Below the pieces are notes generated by a model, which made no database searches, had not been told where the DNA came from, and saw only the letters and a program-made list of their open reading frames with translations. A stretch of DNA of 64,000 nucleotides from Cylicocyclus nassatus (Eukaryota; Nematoda; Chromadorea; Rhabditida; Strongylidae): the NCBI GenBank assembly GCA_958299035.1, contig CATQJL010000316.1, positions 34,785,441 to 34,849,440 on the forward strand, in the 5' to 3' direction. Every line of letters starts with the position of its first letter. Positions within the stretch are counted from its first letter, which is position 1. The translations under genes were made by a program, and so were the position numbers. Below are positions 22,218 through 32,600 of the stretch, piece after piece.

Positions 22218-24233
22218 CAGGGTCAAGCGTGGGGTGCGGCACGTCACACCTCGGGGTTGTATTGAGGAGTCAAAACGGGATGGGGTCGTAGTTGGGTAAT
22301 CTGATAATAGTGGTAACATGATATTCGTATCCTATCCATAATTAGCATGTCAAATAACCCCTGTAGACAAAGTGTGAGCGAATTCTGAAGATTCAAGATA
22401 CTAAGCTACCTAAGTGAAATGGTCAAATTCCAACATGGTTAACTTTGTTTCAAAGGTGAATTAGCTATTCGTTATTGCACTTAAGGCAAAGCACTACTCC
22501 TTTTCTGTCCATCTCAGGAATCCCGCTTCAGAAGACCTCCAAACTGTGGAAATAGAAGCCAACCAAAATCTCGTTTTTCCCATTTTTCGCTTTTGATCGC
22601 TGTGCTTTCACTAAATATTACTCAGAGCTAAGAAGACGAATCAGGCTTCAAACCAGTCCTATGGATTCTACAAGGTTTAGGCTCTCGATTCATATAAATA
22701 CTGCCCGCTAAAATTGTTTTTTTGATATAGTTAAAGGGGTGCGCCCCCCATTAACTATATCAAAAAAAGGCTGCCGCAGCTTTTAAGGGGGGGGGGTCCC
22801 AAAAACTTACCCTTAAAGCCGTTGAATGTCTACGATTTTAATGTCGTTGCTACCGCTCAACCTTCTTCTCTCTATAGTACGATTTTCATCCAAAACTTTC
22901 CCGCGCAGAATGAGATATAGCGCTTTTTCTACTAACTACCATCCATCGTGCGGCTTCCAAAATATCGGATTACGGTAGCACTCAAATTCATCTTGCCGTC
23001 TTTCTGCGTTAATGCGTAAACGATGCAGAAAGGCGGCAAGCTAAATAATTCGGATCCTTCCATTGTTTTGCGACAGTTCTAGAATTTGTACTTCTTTTCG
23101 TCGGTTTCCTTGTTGAGGCCTTTCTTTCAGACACCGAAACCTTTTAAAGATAATGGGACGACAAATCTACAGTCTGGTTCTTGATTCCTCCCAAAAATGG
23201 AATGGCGCTTAGAGCTTGGTTTTCCATAAATAGAGGGATCTTTTTTTGTTTCATGCAATCTGACATTCGAAAGAGTAAGTTTTTCTTCGCACAAAACTAG
23301 CTGTGCTTTGGGCAAGCTATACAGTGTGCTTTTTATGTGTTATTTCTCGATGCGATATAGTTTCGAAATGCACTGATGCAACAATTTCCGCCATCTCTTT
23401 CAAAAACGGTTTCGATTTGTTTTATCCAAAGGCTTTTTCTTTTCCTAGCTCTTTTGTGAGCCGAAAACTAGTATACTTTCGCAAGATTGCAACTCTGTTC
23501 TACTAGTTTTATGCATCTTGGAGTGGCCTGTAATGTAAAGAGCCCATACGTTACCTGATGCATAACTTTAATGTAAGTGCGTATAGTCTGGATCTTGTAT
23601 TCACTTGTTATATGGAAAAAGCGAGTTCTTCAACTTTTTTTAGACTCACGAAATTTCAGTTATATTTCTCGAAGACGGTTCTATAGGGTTGTTTCATACT
23701 GCCGCGCTGACTGCAGCAGACTGCAGCTGACTGCACTGACCGCTACGGCCCCACAGCTCGCTGCATCCTTTCGTAAAGCAGAAAATAGTTGCGAATACAT
23801 CAAAACACCGTGATTTACGCCTAGAAAGTTCATAGGTTCTAGCTTACTCTTCTAGTCAAATTTTGGCGAGTGTTTTTCTTTAATATGCTCATATTTGTTC
23901 AGATTCCTTTTGTCGCATATACCTATTTTACTCCCGCTCGTGTTGCCTGTTGGGGCATATATTGTTAAGAAACTGTTTGCTACAACTATTTGTCCTCTCC
24001 ACATTCACGAAAGGATGTAGCGATCTGTGCGGCCCCGCGGTCAGTGCGGTCAGCTGCAGTCTGCAGTCTGCTGCAGTCAGTGCGAGTCTGAAACAACCCA
24101 TAAAGGCTTTTTGCTTAGCAGCCTGAATCTTTCGAAAATCCAACCCTGGTATTGGAGAGGGGTCGTTTTCGAGGCAACTCAGGGGAGGGGGGGTCGTATT
24201 CGGCCGTTGTACCATACCTCTTGCTCTACCCTG
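22218..24233. mobile_element. hAT-type non-autonomous element 2
   Basis: The ends CAGGGTCAAGC and GCTCTACCCTG are flanked by a perfect 8-bp CTTATAAC duplication (22,210-22,217 and 24,234-24,241). It is 2,016 bp long, with no transposase. Subterminal phrases resemble element 1, so they are the same family at different lengths. It contains a nested MITE (23,684-24,100), inverted blocks around 22,730-22,770 (TTAACTATATCAAAAAAAG type) and a Cys-poor, non-coding interior. It also inserted into the same Penelope-like element. Confidence 0.85.
23684..24100. mobile_element. MITE nested in hAT element 2
   Basis: Inverted ends of about 95 bp begin GGGTTGTTTCA and continue through a CTGCAG-rich array (GACTGCAGCAGACTGCAG) to a CATCCTTTCGTAAA/TTTACGAAAGGATG block. 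TA lies at both boundaries, consistent with a TA target. Non-coding. Frames over 23,577-23,813 and 23,928-24,371 translate the two arms and are not genes. Confidence 0.8.
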
Positions 24234-24373
24234 CTTATAACCGCATCGAGCTACTCTGTCAGCTATCGCCATGGAGTAAGAGCCTTTTGTTGCGCGTCAG
24301 AGACTTTCACAGCTGTTCTGAACATACTTCCAACGACCAATTTTTTGAATTGCCAGGGGGTGGTGCGCTGAAA

Positions 24374-24431
24374 AACAGTATATCAGAATGTTCTGCTGCT
24401 CCCAGCAGCAAGAACATTCTGATACACTGTT
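24374..24431. repeat. 27-bp near-perfect hairpin
   Basis: The arm AACAGTATATCAGAATGTTC with TGCTGCT is inverted as AGCAGCA and GAACATTCTGATACACTGTT. There is one mismatch, one bulged base and a 3-base CCC loop. It sits just beyond the upstream (N-terminal) edge of the Penelope-like remnant. Confidence 0.8.
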
Positions 24432-26012
24432 GTCCAACCCTCAACAACCATCCATATTGAGTTGTTACTTTTCTGATTTGGGCCCAATTTCCAAAATCTT
24501 TTCGTGAGATAAGTGCTTCAGCATAAAATTTTTACACAGATCTCGAGAGGACTAATTCCTTGCCACGTATCAAGATAAAAATTAACATGTTTGGGACCAG
24601 TTTGACGAGTTTTTTCCAAAATCATTTCCGGTGAGGTACGGGAGCATTTAAAAGGATTCGAAAACTGTTCAGAGTCTTTTATCAAGACATAACAATTTCA
24701 AACGTTTACTAAAACATCTTGGTAGCATTCAGCAATGATTTAAAGAGATCCTTCTTTTTACATTGTTTGCGCTGTGCGAATTTAGCCGGAAAGAAAATAA
24801 ATGATGGTTGAAGTACTCGCCTGCCGATTGCTTCTTCGTTTATATGATAGAACGATAGCCCACTTCTCTATTTCGGGTTAACCAAATGTATTAAATATTT
24901 ATTCTCATAATGTTGAAGCTCATTTACGAAACTTCTGACTAAAAACGGGTAATTATTGATTAAGAAACAAAGAACTTACATTGATAGGTGACTAACCAAA
25001 CTCTCGGTAAAACCTGTTAAACATGTAAATGACATGTAAATTGTTTTTTTGACAAGTGGCAAGAGGTTAGCTCTCCATCCTGTGGAGTTTTTACCAAATT
25101 TGATGCAAAGAAAGAAGTAATTTTTGAAAAATGGGTCCGTTACCGAAAAGTACCGCTAAATTCTCTATTTTCTGCGATAGCACTGCGCACATTTGCAATC
25201 CTTCGGCATTCAAACGAAGACACCATTGAACTTCGTTGTATTTGCATAGACCTCTACCAGATTTGAAGAGGAACGAAACTTACCTTTCCGAAAAATTTGC
25301 CGCAACACAGCTATAGGGTACATGAGCAGTCAGTTACGCTGTTAGCACCTAATTAGCATTGTACGCAGAGCTGATCGATGCACACAGTAAGCTCCACCCT
25401 GTTCCAGAAAACATGAAGACGCGATTTCGCTATGAGTTCAACTCAAAGTGTGGCGATATTTATCCGATTGAGGTGAAAATTGGAGTTTAGGGGTTTTCCA
25501 TCACTCCTCCCAAATACATCAGTGGTTTTGCCACATACTCCAAAAAATTGAGTTCAAAAATTCATAAGAATGATTTCAATACAGATTTGGAATTATTTAG
25601 AGTTCTTTTTTCATGCTGTTCTACATGTTACAAGGGAATAGTCAGAAGTCGAAGTGGCTGTTTCAAACAAGCTGCATACCCTTCGACAGAGCATAAAACG
25701 CTGAAACTGCTGAAAGCTTTTGCACGCGAGGTTATAGATATACTGCGAAAAAATCGCACATAATAGTTGCGAAATTGAACTCATCATTGTCCTTCCAGCT
25801 CACCTTTAGGTTGGGTTCATATAAGTAACCTAGCTGCATGTTTTGACCCAGCACTAAGCCGACCATGGCTCTATAAGGTCAAATTTACTCTTTGCAGCAC
25901 GATTTCTTAGCAAAATAATAATGACCTTTGATATCTTATAGCTTCGTCCACAAAAGTGTTCAGCAAATAAGGAAGGTGGATAGAGTCAGCGTTCAAGTCG
26001 CATCTAATGGAT
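24432..26012. other. No supported gene
   Basis: AT-rich sequence. A frame at 25,548-25,763 has a TTG start and no family resemblance. The final part precedes the duplicated exon unit at 26,013 and may hold the promoter of the gene candidate at 26,244, but I see no clear core-promoter motif. Confidence 0.35.
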
Positions 26013-26208
26013 GTGTTGAATGCATAACTGGCAGCTCACTGACCTATAACTAAATTGCGGTAAGTCTTTCGGGTATTTAATTCCCTTCCCCGTTTTGGGT
26101 TTCAGGATTAGGTGGGTGTTGAATGCATAACTGGCAGCTCACTGACCTATAACTACAATGCGGTAAGTCTTTCGGATAGGTAGTTTCCCTTACCGTTTTG
26201 AATTTTAG
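26013..26208 (+). repeat. Tandem duplicated exon-intron unit, probable 5' UTR
   Basis: Two copies with a 103-bp period begin GTGTTGAATGCATAACTGGC at 26,013 and 26,116. Each ends with GCG|GTAAGTCTTTCGG, followed by a 46-nt intron-like segment closing in TTTCAG (26,060-26,105) or TTTTAG (26,163-26,208). The intervening 57-nt exon has stops in all three frames, so if transcribed it is untranslated. The second acceptor is 35 nt upstream of the ATG at 26,244, which makes this a plausible spliced leader region of that gene. Confidence 0.6.
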
Positions 26209-26243
26209 GAGAAATTTCGAACTTTCTACTCAACCTAAGTGTC

Positions 26244-26981
26244 ATGGACTCGGTCTACGATGACAGGCTGCGCGCTAAGCGCAGACGAGCGTTCTTTGCT
26301 GCCGGCTGGTATAAAGACCGTTGCAATGTCATGCCGAGGCTTCTTCCGTTAGTCTTCTTTATAAGGTCGGTACCCTGGCTGCTGTTAGTGTTTTGTCTAG
26401 AAAATGATGGTAACCCGCCAGTAAGCATGGAAGGGAACGAAAGTAGTGAGCTTAAAAATGTTCTTCCTGAGGTAGATTTGAGCCATGGAAAATATTTGTA
26501 TCCTGAGGTTGGAATGGAAGTAGGTAAAGCTTGATAGTAGTTAGGCAGTAGCTCATGTTATGCTGCATAAATAAATATTGATCTGCTATGTAGTCCAACA
26601 TATTTGGACCGTATGCTCCGTTCAAGAAAGCAGAAGTTCGCCAGGAACGAAAATGAGTTAGCTGCCAAGTGGAAAATGTCGTCCCCAACGAAAAGGCTCG
26701 AGCTTTTTGCTTTCAAAGAACTCGAGTACATCATATGTTCCCCTGATATAAGATTCGCAGAGTATATGCTCTTAGAAGATGTAAGATTTCATGAACTATC
26801 TGCTGCAAACAGAACTCTCAAAATGATGGGAACTGCACCTCAGTTCCGGGACGAGAGAACGGCTAATTTTGATTATTCACTTCCACAAAAACTGTTCAAC
26901 TTTTCCTTTGGTACTACACCTTCACTGCACAATTTATTACATAATAATCCAAAAAAGGAAACACAAAGACACAAGTCCTAA
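26244..26981 (+). CDS. Unrecognised two-exon protein candidate
   Basis: Model: exon 26,244-26,471 (76 codons, ATG start) joined in phase 0 to exon 26,634-26,981 (115 codons plus stop), with a 162-nt intron from GTAGAT to AAAGCAG. That gives about 191 residues. The N-terminus is basic (RLRAKRRR), followed by a hydrophobic stretch around residues 32-52 that could be a membrane anchor or hidden signal. The second exon is charged (RNENELAAKWK, RLELFAFKELEY) with no motif I know. Support comes from the ATG directly after the duplicated exon-intron unit and from the long open second exon. Other in-phase donors (near 26,507 and 26,519) are possible. If unspliced, the first frame ends at 26,532. I do not recognise the protein; it could also be a chance join. 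Confidence 0.4.
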
Positions 26982-27768
26982 TTGGCTCTAATTGTCCCAC
27001 AAACACTAGGCAAATTATCAAACAATGATTATCACTAGAATAAAACAAACATAATCAACAACAAAAAAAGAGAGGGGAGGAATTCCTGCTAGAATAAGAG
27101 TATATTACGATAGCATACACAGAAAAACAAACACATACACATAATAGGGATAGATAGACTGGCAGTCCTGAGCATAAGAAGGCAGGAGAACATAACGAAA
27201 GGAAATGTACGAAGTTGATAATGACCCGAACATGAGATACAATTAGACGAACGCGCTAATGAAAGAGACCATAGAAAGAATTGGTTTTTGTTGCGACTCG
27301 GAGCAATCATTGAGATTCCATGCCATAGTTATACACCTGAACCTATCAACCTGTTATCTACAAAGAGAATAGCAACAAGACTCTGAGACATTTGTGAGTG
27401 TGGATACGCATGTGGGAATGATCTCGACACACCTTGCGAGGGCGGGTGTGGGAGATCCATGAGGAAGTTGTCTGCTTAATCATCACTTAGCTGTGTTCAC
27501 AGTCGAGGTGTCTGTTGGCTCGCCCTCCAACACTACTGGAGGGAAGAGATCGTATATTGATAGTCCTTTCACGCTTTCTACGTCATATGAACTGCTCTGA
27601 AATATGATGACTATGAGGGTAGGTTTTAGAGAAGTAGCTTAATGATAAGTAGATTAGATAGTGTCACGCGGTGCTGATAACATGTTAGTGTGAAGGAACT
27701 GTCACGCCTCTATCGACGACAATTTGCGGTGTAAATAGTCATAGTGCGTACATTTCCAGTTCTTGCGC
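26982..27768. other. No supported gene
   Basis: AT-rich with A-rich runs near 27,060. Probably the 3' flank of the preceding candidate. No polyadenylation signal can be assigned with confidence. Confidence 0.35.
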
Positions 27769-28476
27769 TTAAAAGACAAGGTCCTGGCAAAAAGTCGATT
27801 TTGAGAATTTGTGCTTACCCGGGCCTATTCGCTATGCTGAATCCGAAAATCTCTCTGGAGAGCGCAAAAACGGCGAAAGGGCTCTATGGGTGATGGAAAT
27901 GATCGGGTGGGCAGGGTCTTCCCCACTGTGGATTCACGCTCCCAGCTTCTACGGCCATCTTCCCAGTTCCGATTACAAGTCACGCGTTCACACTTGGCCA
28001 GTGGTGATGTCAGGGCGGCTAGTGGAATTGAGAAAATCGCTCCGGAAGCTGGGAGCTTGAATGCGTCGTGGAAAAGACCCCGCACCCTGCTAATTCCCCT
28101 CCTGCTTGGAGCCTTTTTTTGCCGTTTTCGCGCTCTCCAGTGTGGGCTTTGGGATTCAGCATAGCGAGTAGGTCCGGGTAAGCACAAAAGGAGCCTTTTT
28201 TTTTGCCGTTTTCGCGCTCTCCAGTGTGGGCTTTGGGATTCAGCATAGCGAGTAGGTCCGGGTAAGCACAAAAGGAGCCTTTTTTTTTGCCGTTTTCGCG
28301 CTCTCCAGTGTGGGCTTTGGGATTCAGCATAGCGAGTAGGTCCGGGTAAGCACAAAAGGAGCCTTTTTTTGCCGTTTTCGCGCTCTCCAGTGTGGGCTTT
28401 GGGATTCAGCATAGCGAGTAGGTCCGGGTAAGCACAAAATCTCAAAATCGACTTTTTGCCCGGACACTGCCTTCAA
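27769..28476. mobile_element. TTAA-class MITE with one expanded terminal repeat
   Basis: The left end is TTAA then AAGACAAGGTCCTGGCAAAA; the right end, read on the minus strand, is TTTGAAGGCAGTGTCCGGGC. Both continue AAAAAGTCGATTTTGAGA and then into TTTGTGCTTACCCGGNCCTA. About 120 bp of inverted repeat is present once on the left and four times in tandem on the right. It is non-autonomous. A 206-codon minus-strand frame (27,825-28,445) is just the repeat read through and is not a gene. End sequence links it to the elements at 3563 and 4734. Confidence 0.8.
28108..28439 (+). repeat. Four tandem copies of an 82-84 bp unit
   Basis: The units start GGAGCCTTTTTTT at 28,108, 28,190, 28,274 and 28,358 and end GGGTAAGCACAAAA. 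Copies are nearly identical, differing mainly in the length of the T run (7-9). The unit is the inner part of the element's terminal repeat, so this is recent local amplification of a transposon end. Confidence 0.92.
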
Positions 28477-29254
28477 ATGCGCACAAATTATCGGCACCAC
28501 GTGGATACTATGTCAGCCGTAAGAGACAATGCCCGGGCAGATTCCGGAGCATCTGAACTGCGACGCCGTTGCGACACCTTCATCGGCTGTAGCGGCGTGT
28601 TTCGGCAAAATTTTCTTGGCAAGGACGAGATCGAATCGAAAAATGGTTATGTCGTAACTTCTTGCTAAAGAAGCGGCATTTTGCAGACGCATCCGGCTAC
28701 GGCTTGAGTGGGAAGCCTGCTGCACTAACTCTTTGAATTTGGGTGCTTCCAACTTTACCTGAACACGAAACATGCAACTTAAGTTGTTTTGCCAAAAACT
28801 ACAACAGAGCACTTTTCTTGCCCCTCTCATTTATCCCCGATAACCCTTCAATGACGAAAACAACGTTTTTCTTCTGCAAACGAAGCAAAAAGTCTGGTGG
28901 ACAAGAGATAAGAGAAGCAAAGTACATAAACACAGCGCTTTTATCAAAACTAATGATTAGAGAACGTAAACAGTTCTCTTCCAATAAAAAATGAGCAATC
29001 ACAGTTTCGCTAGCCCTGAATAATAATTACTTGAAGTACGTATTTTGGAAATAAATGTAAAGTATGATACTTTTGACCAATTTAAAAAAAATTCCGACAA
29101 ATCTAGAATGGCACCTTGAACACAAAAATGATATAACGGTTTCCTACTTTCACCTCTACACTTACGCATACCGAATATAATGAAACCAAAGACCTTACTT
29201 GCTCACACCCCCATTACGCAAACAATTTTCAAAACAAGATAACTTTGATTGGAT

Positions 29255-29660
29255 CTATGATTCTATTTGCTTTGTCACCTGTAAGTACATTACGATAAGA
29301 GCATTACTCACAACGATTTGCTTTTCAAGCTTTGGAGGTAGGGAGTCGGACGGCACGATTCTGTACGCGTAACGATGTATGCTTTTTCTTCGCTTTGCTC
29401 CTTTCAATCCTGCGTTCGGATCGATAGGGTCGAAAGCAACTTTGAAATTGTGTTTGTTCATGAAACGAACACATTTCAAAAGCTTTTCATCGTGATATGG
29501 ACAATAAAGCGTAGGTCGAGGCCCTAAAACAGGGGGATTAATTTCATTATGTCAGAAATTAAACCAGAAAAGGACAGGGATCACTCACGAACTGGATAGT
29601 ACAAGCGGGGGCGCCAGCCATAGCAGTGCTCTCGATGAACAACAGGATGAACTTCTTTGA
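29255..29660 (-). CDS. C-terminal exons of the AEBP2-like gene
   Basis: Exon 29,660-29,589 (72 nt; acceptor TTTTTCAG, donor GTGAGTGA) encodes VKEVHPVVHREHCYGWRPR. Exon 29,523-29,312 (212 nt; acceptor TGTTTTAG, donor GTGAGTAATG) encodes a conserved-looking block with YHDEKLLKCVRF, the basic GAKRRKSIHR and IVPSDSLPPKL. In AEBP2 the region after the fingers likewise carries a basic patch and then a P-E/S-D-x-LP motif. The end is uncertain: the frame stays open past the donor to TAG at 29,255-29,257, and a 33-nt GTGAGT...TTACAG segment inside it is also in phase. Alternatively, an exon after GTGTTCAG at 28,758 would continue in phase to a stop at 28,513. Confidence 0.65.
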
Positions 29661-32600
29661 CTGAAAAATTTTTTCTTGTAATCTTGTAATCTAATGTTCC
29701 CAAAACATAATTTTGATTAATTAAAATTACAAGCGTTGTTTATCAATCATAAGGAAAATAAGGAAGCATTTAAAGCTACTATTGCACTGAGTAGAGGACG
29801 ATATGTCACCGATAGGTTCCAACAGCGCGGACAGGCACGAACCACAATATATGGGGATGCATATTTGTTACAGATGTCCCGAGAACCTCTCCTTTCGGCG
29901 GCATAATGCCCTCTGAAAATAGCACCAAATAGACCAAAGCTTACCAGGCTTAGGAGGATTTATGTGCTCTAAACGAACATGTTCCTCTAGCCGATACGTC
30001 GTAGAAAATCGCATCTGACATCCTTCGATGACACAATGGAAGGGATTGGCAGTTCGGGCATGGCGAGTGCGAAAATGATCCATGAGCCAAGATATCTACA
30101 AAATCGTTTTTGAAATTAATTTTGCATCAAATTGGTGAGAGTCACAAAGCTCATTCCAAAGAAAAACAGAACACCAGATTCTGGAGCTTTTGATTCTAAC
30201 GGGTAGAGATTGCCGGATCTGATTAGTTTGATTATACTCCCCTGCTGATCAAATGACTCTAATGTGCAGGATTATAATCTAAAGAAGACTTTCCACAGAT
30301 ACTCTCTATAACTGCGAAAGTTCCTTGATCTTACTTAGAATCCAAGAAATGATTTTCATGGAATTATTTCCACCCTTTAGAAAACAATAAGAACGTCTTC
30401 CAACGACTATGCCAGCTAGTATAGTAGTGATTGGCAGACAAAAAGCTCCCGAAACCGTGAATTTGTAATATTGTACTTCATCAAATTGATGCACTTTTGA
30501 ATAAACGAGGATAACGAGGTAAATTAGATAACAATGTTTGAACAATGTTAGTAACATCCAGCTACTCCTCATGAAAATTGGTATGTACACTTCGTTTTCA
30601 ACTGACCAGGAGCGCAACAGAAGTGCGTTTGAAAGTATATGTAAGCCCACATTAGAAGATGATAAAGAAAATTTGAGGTTACCGAAAAAAGATGAATATG
30701 AAAACTGTAATATTTTAGGTCATTAAAATTACTCGTACAAAGCTTTTTGATTCAAACTGATTCAAAAAAAGAGCAAAGAACAAAGACCAAAGTAATGTAC
30801 AAGTAAGATTTTAAAAAATCATCAACAACGACTACAATATGGTACTACCTTTTTCTCACTATCTCCTCTCCGCAGGTACATAGTGCAGTCGTCCCATTTG
30901 CATTTGATTGACTCGTCATCTTCTTTTTCTTGTTTTTGCTTTGATGGCTCAGGTGTAAGATCATGTAGCGGATTTATATGGAGCTGAAAAACTTCCTTAT
31001 TTGGAAGAAATCCCCTGACAACTTTTTAAAAATGAAACAAGGTGATGCGCTCACCTCAATTACGTGATCGTAAAGATCGTCCGCTTTGTCATAAATGGTC
31101 GAGCAACCACTCCAAAGGCAGTGGTAACTTATCGAACCTCCATCAACATAGTGTGAAACAGACGGTTCACTAGCGTCTTCTAAATAGAACAAAATGAGGA
31201 TAAATCTAGCAAAGTTAGAGGTTGAAAGATCAAAAAAAGAGGTTGGAAAAGATTTCACGGTACTTACCACACGTATCTAAACTAGCGCTGCACGATGGGG
31301 TGGACGTCGAACAGCTGGGACACTCATTATTTGGGGAATTCGTCGACAATGAGTCCAAAGAAATCGAGTCCTACAAGATCATGATATGAATGAATCTGAC
31401 TAATATATGACTGCTGTCTGAATCAATGAAAAACTTTTAGAAAGAGACAACAATTTCAGAGAGTCTTAGCAAAAAGACAGAAAAACAAAACATTTGCATG
31501 AAGTACAAAAAATTCGCAGAAATCACTTCGTTAGAATGCGGAGGAAGACGAATAGTCGAAAAAAATCGGCTACCTCTCGATAAAGTGAAGATTCACTGCT
31601 TGATGGTGTCAAGTCACAGATAACTGTATGTGCGTCGCCTGTTGGTAGGCCCAAGGTGGTACATGATGGCGATGGTAAATTAGGAATAAATAGTGAGCGT
31701 TTTTCCTGAAAACAAAGCAGCATAAGTTTGTACCCGTCAAATTTTTCTTTCTAAGTACAGCTCTCCGACTGAATGCAAAGAAAAATCATCGCTTATTTCT
31801 AACCCCATCAGCATCATGGAAATCATTCAAGAAGGCTGTTGAAGGTATTTTAAGCTTCAACTATTGCTATTTGAAACTTTTGAAACCATGAAAAATAAAA
31901 TTTTAGGAATAAAATTACGACTATTAATGAATAATTCGATCGTTTCTTTTCATAGAAAAATCGGAATTGTATTTTGGAAAAAATCCTTTCAAAATTACAC
32001 TTCGTCCTGCAATAACAAGTGTAGGAACTAAGTTAGCCTACAAGTGACCATTGATAAACGGTGCAAGGCTAGAAAAGAGCTCGTGTACGAGATTTCTGCG
32101 ACAAAAGCACCACCTGGGTGTATACATAAAAAACGAAGGCCTACTGATTGGTCTCTGGGGGATACATGCCGCGATTATCATATGCTATTTTACAAATAGA
32201 GCTATGAGGTAGGCGTTACAAATAGAGCTATGAGGTAGGCGAAGTGTAGAAATTTTTGAGCGAGCCACAATGACAATTTTCAAATTGATCAGTGATATTC
32301 GACTAACACTAACAAAACATTCTCTAATTTAATTATATCAGATTTTGCGTCAAGATCAACTCAAATTGACAATGAGTCCAATTCTAAATACATGAACACT
32401 GCTGATTGCAAAACTTGATGAAGCAAATTCTTCTTCAAAAGAATGACAAAATTTTATGAACGAAAAACGATTACACCAGAGACCCTGAAGGAGGAATGAT
32501 TTGAGAGCCCCATACACGGTGGGTGGTAGAATGAGAAATTCACAATCAGATAATCTGTCATTATCCATTTCATCCCTAGTTTAGTATGGAAGCAATCGTG

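Larger units (their letters stand above)
20188..24345 (-). pseudogene. Dead Penelope-like element with GIY-YIG domain
   Basis: On the minus strand, three separated segments read as consecutive parts of a Penelope-type protein. 24,345-24,242 gives a stretch with MFRTAVKVSDAQQKAL and MAIADRVARCGYK. 22,209-21,917 gives FFCLPYISEELS, VPQADLQDW and a Cys motif TPGCIICPQGKEGDC, then a stop where Tyr is expected. 20,788-20,620 gives LITCWTCGGMYIGEMGRPLC and, after a frameshift, VKEHLDGLKK. 20,575-20,450 gives KTLEAFWITAKSP. GGMYIGE followed by GRPL and EHL is the GIY-YIG endonuclease signature used by these retroelements; the upstream segment is the end of the reverse transcriptase region. The terminal motif at 20,188-20,240 lies where a 3' end is expected. 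The ORF is broken by two transposon insertions, a 42-bp palindrome, a stop and a frameshift. Confidence 0.75.

Noticed and set aside
26013..26162. Spliced leader RNA genes in tandem
   Set aside because: The donor-containing repeats do not contain the nematode SL1 sequence or an Sm site; a duplicated UTR exon explains them better.
28108..28439. CRISPR-like array of repeats
   Set aside because: The units are contiguous and nearly identical with no unique spacers, in a eukaryotic transposon.
27825..28445. 206-codon minus-strand ORF with repeated LPGPTRYAESQSPHWRAR blocks
   Set aside because: It is the tandemly amplified terminal repeat of a MITE read in frame. The unit length (82-84 bp) is not a multiple of three throughout, and the frame only survives by chance.
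29945..31179. Gli/Zic/Glis transcription factor identity
   Set aside because: Finger 1 has the shared CxWxxC form, but there are only three fingers, finger 2 is longer with an SWL core, and the C-terminal basic/LP segment fits AEBP2/Jing better. Kept as the alternative.
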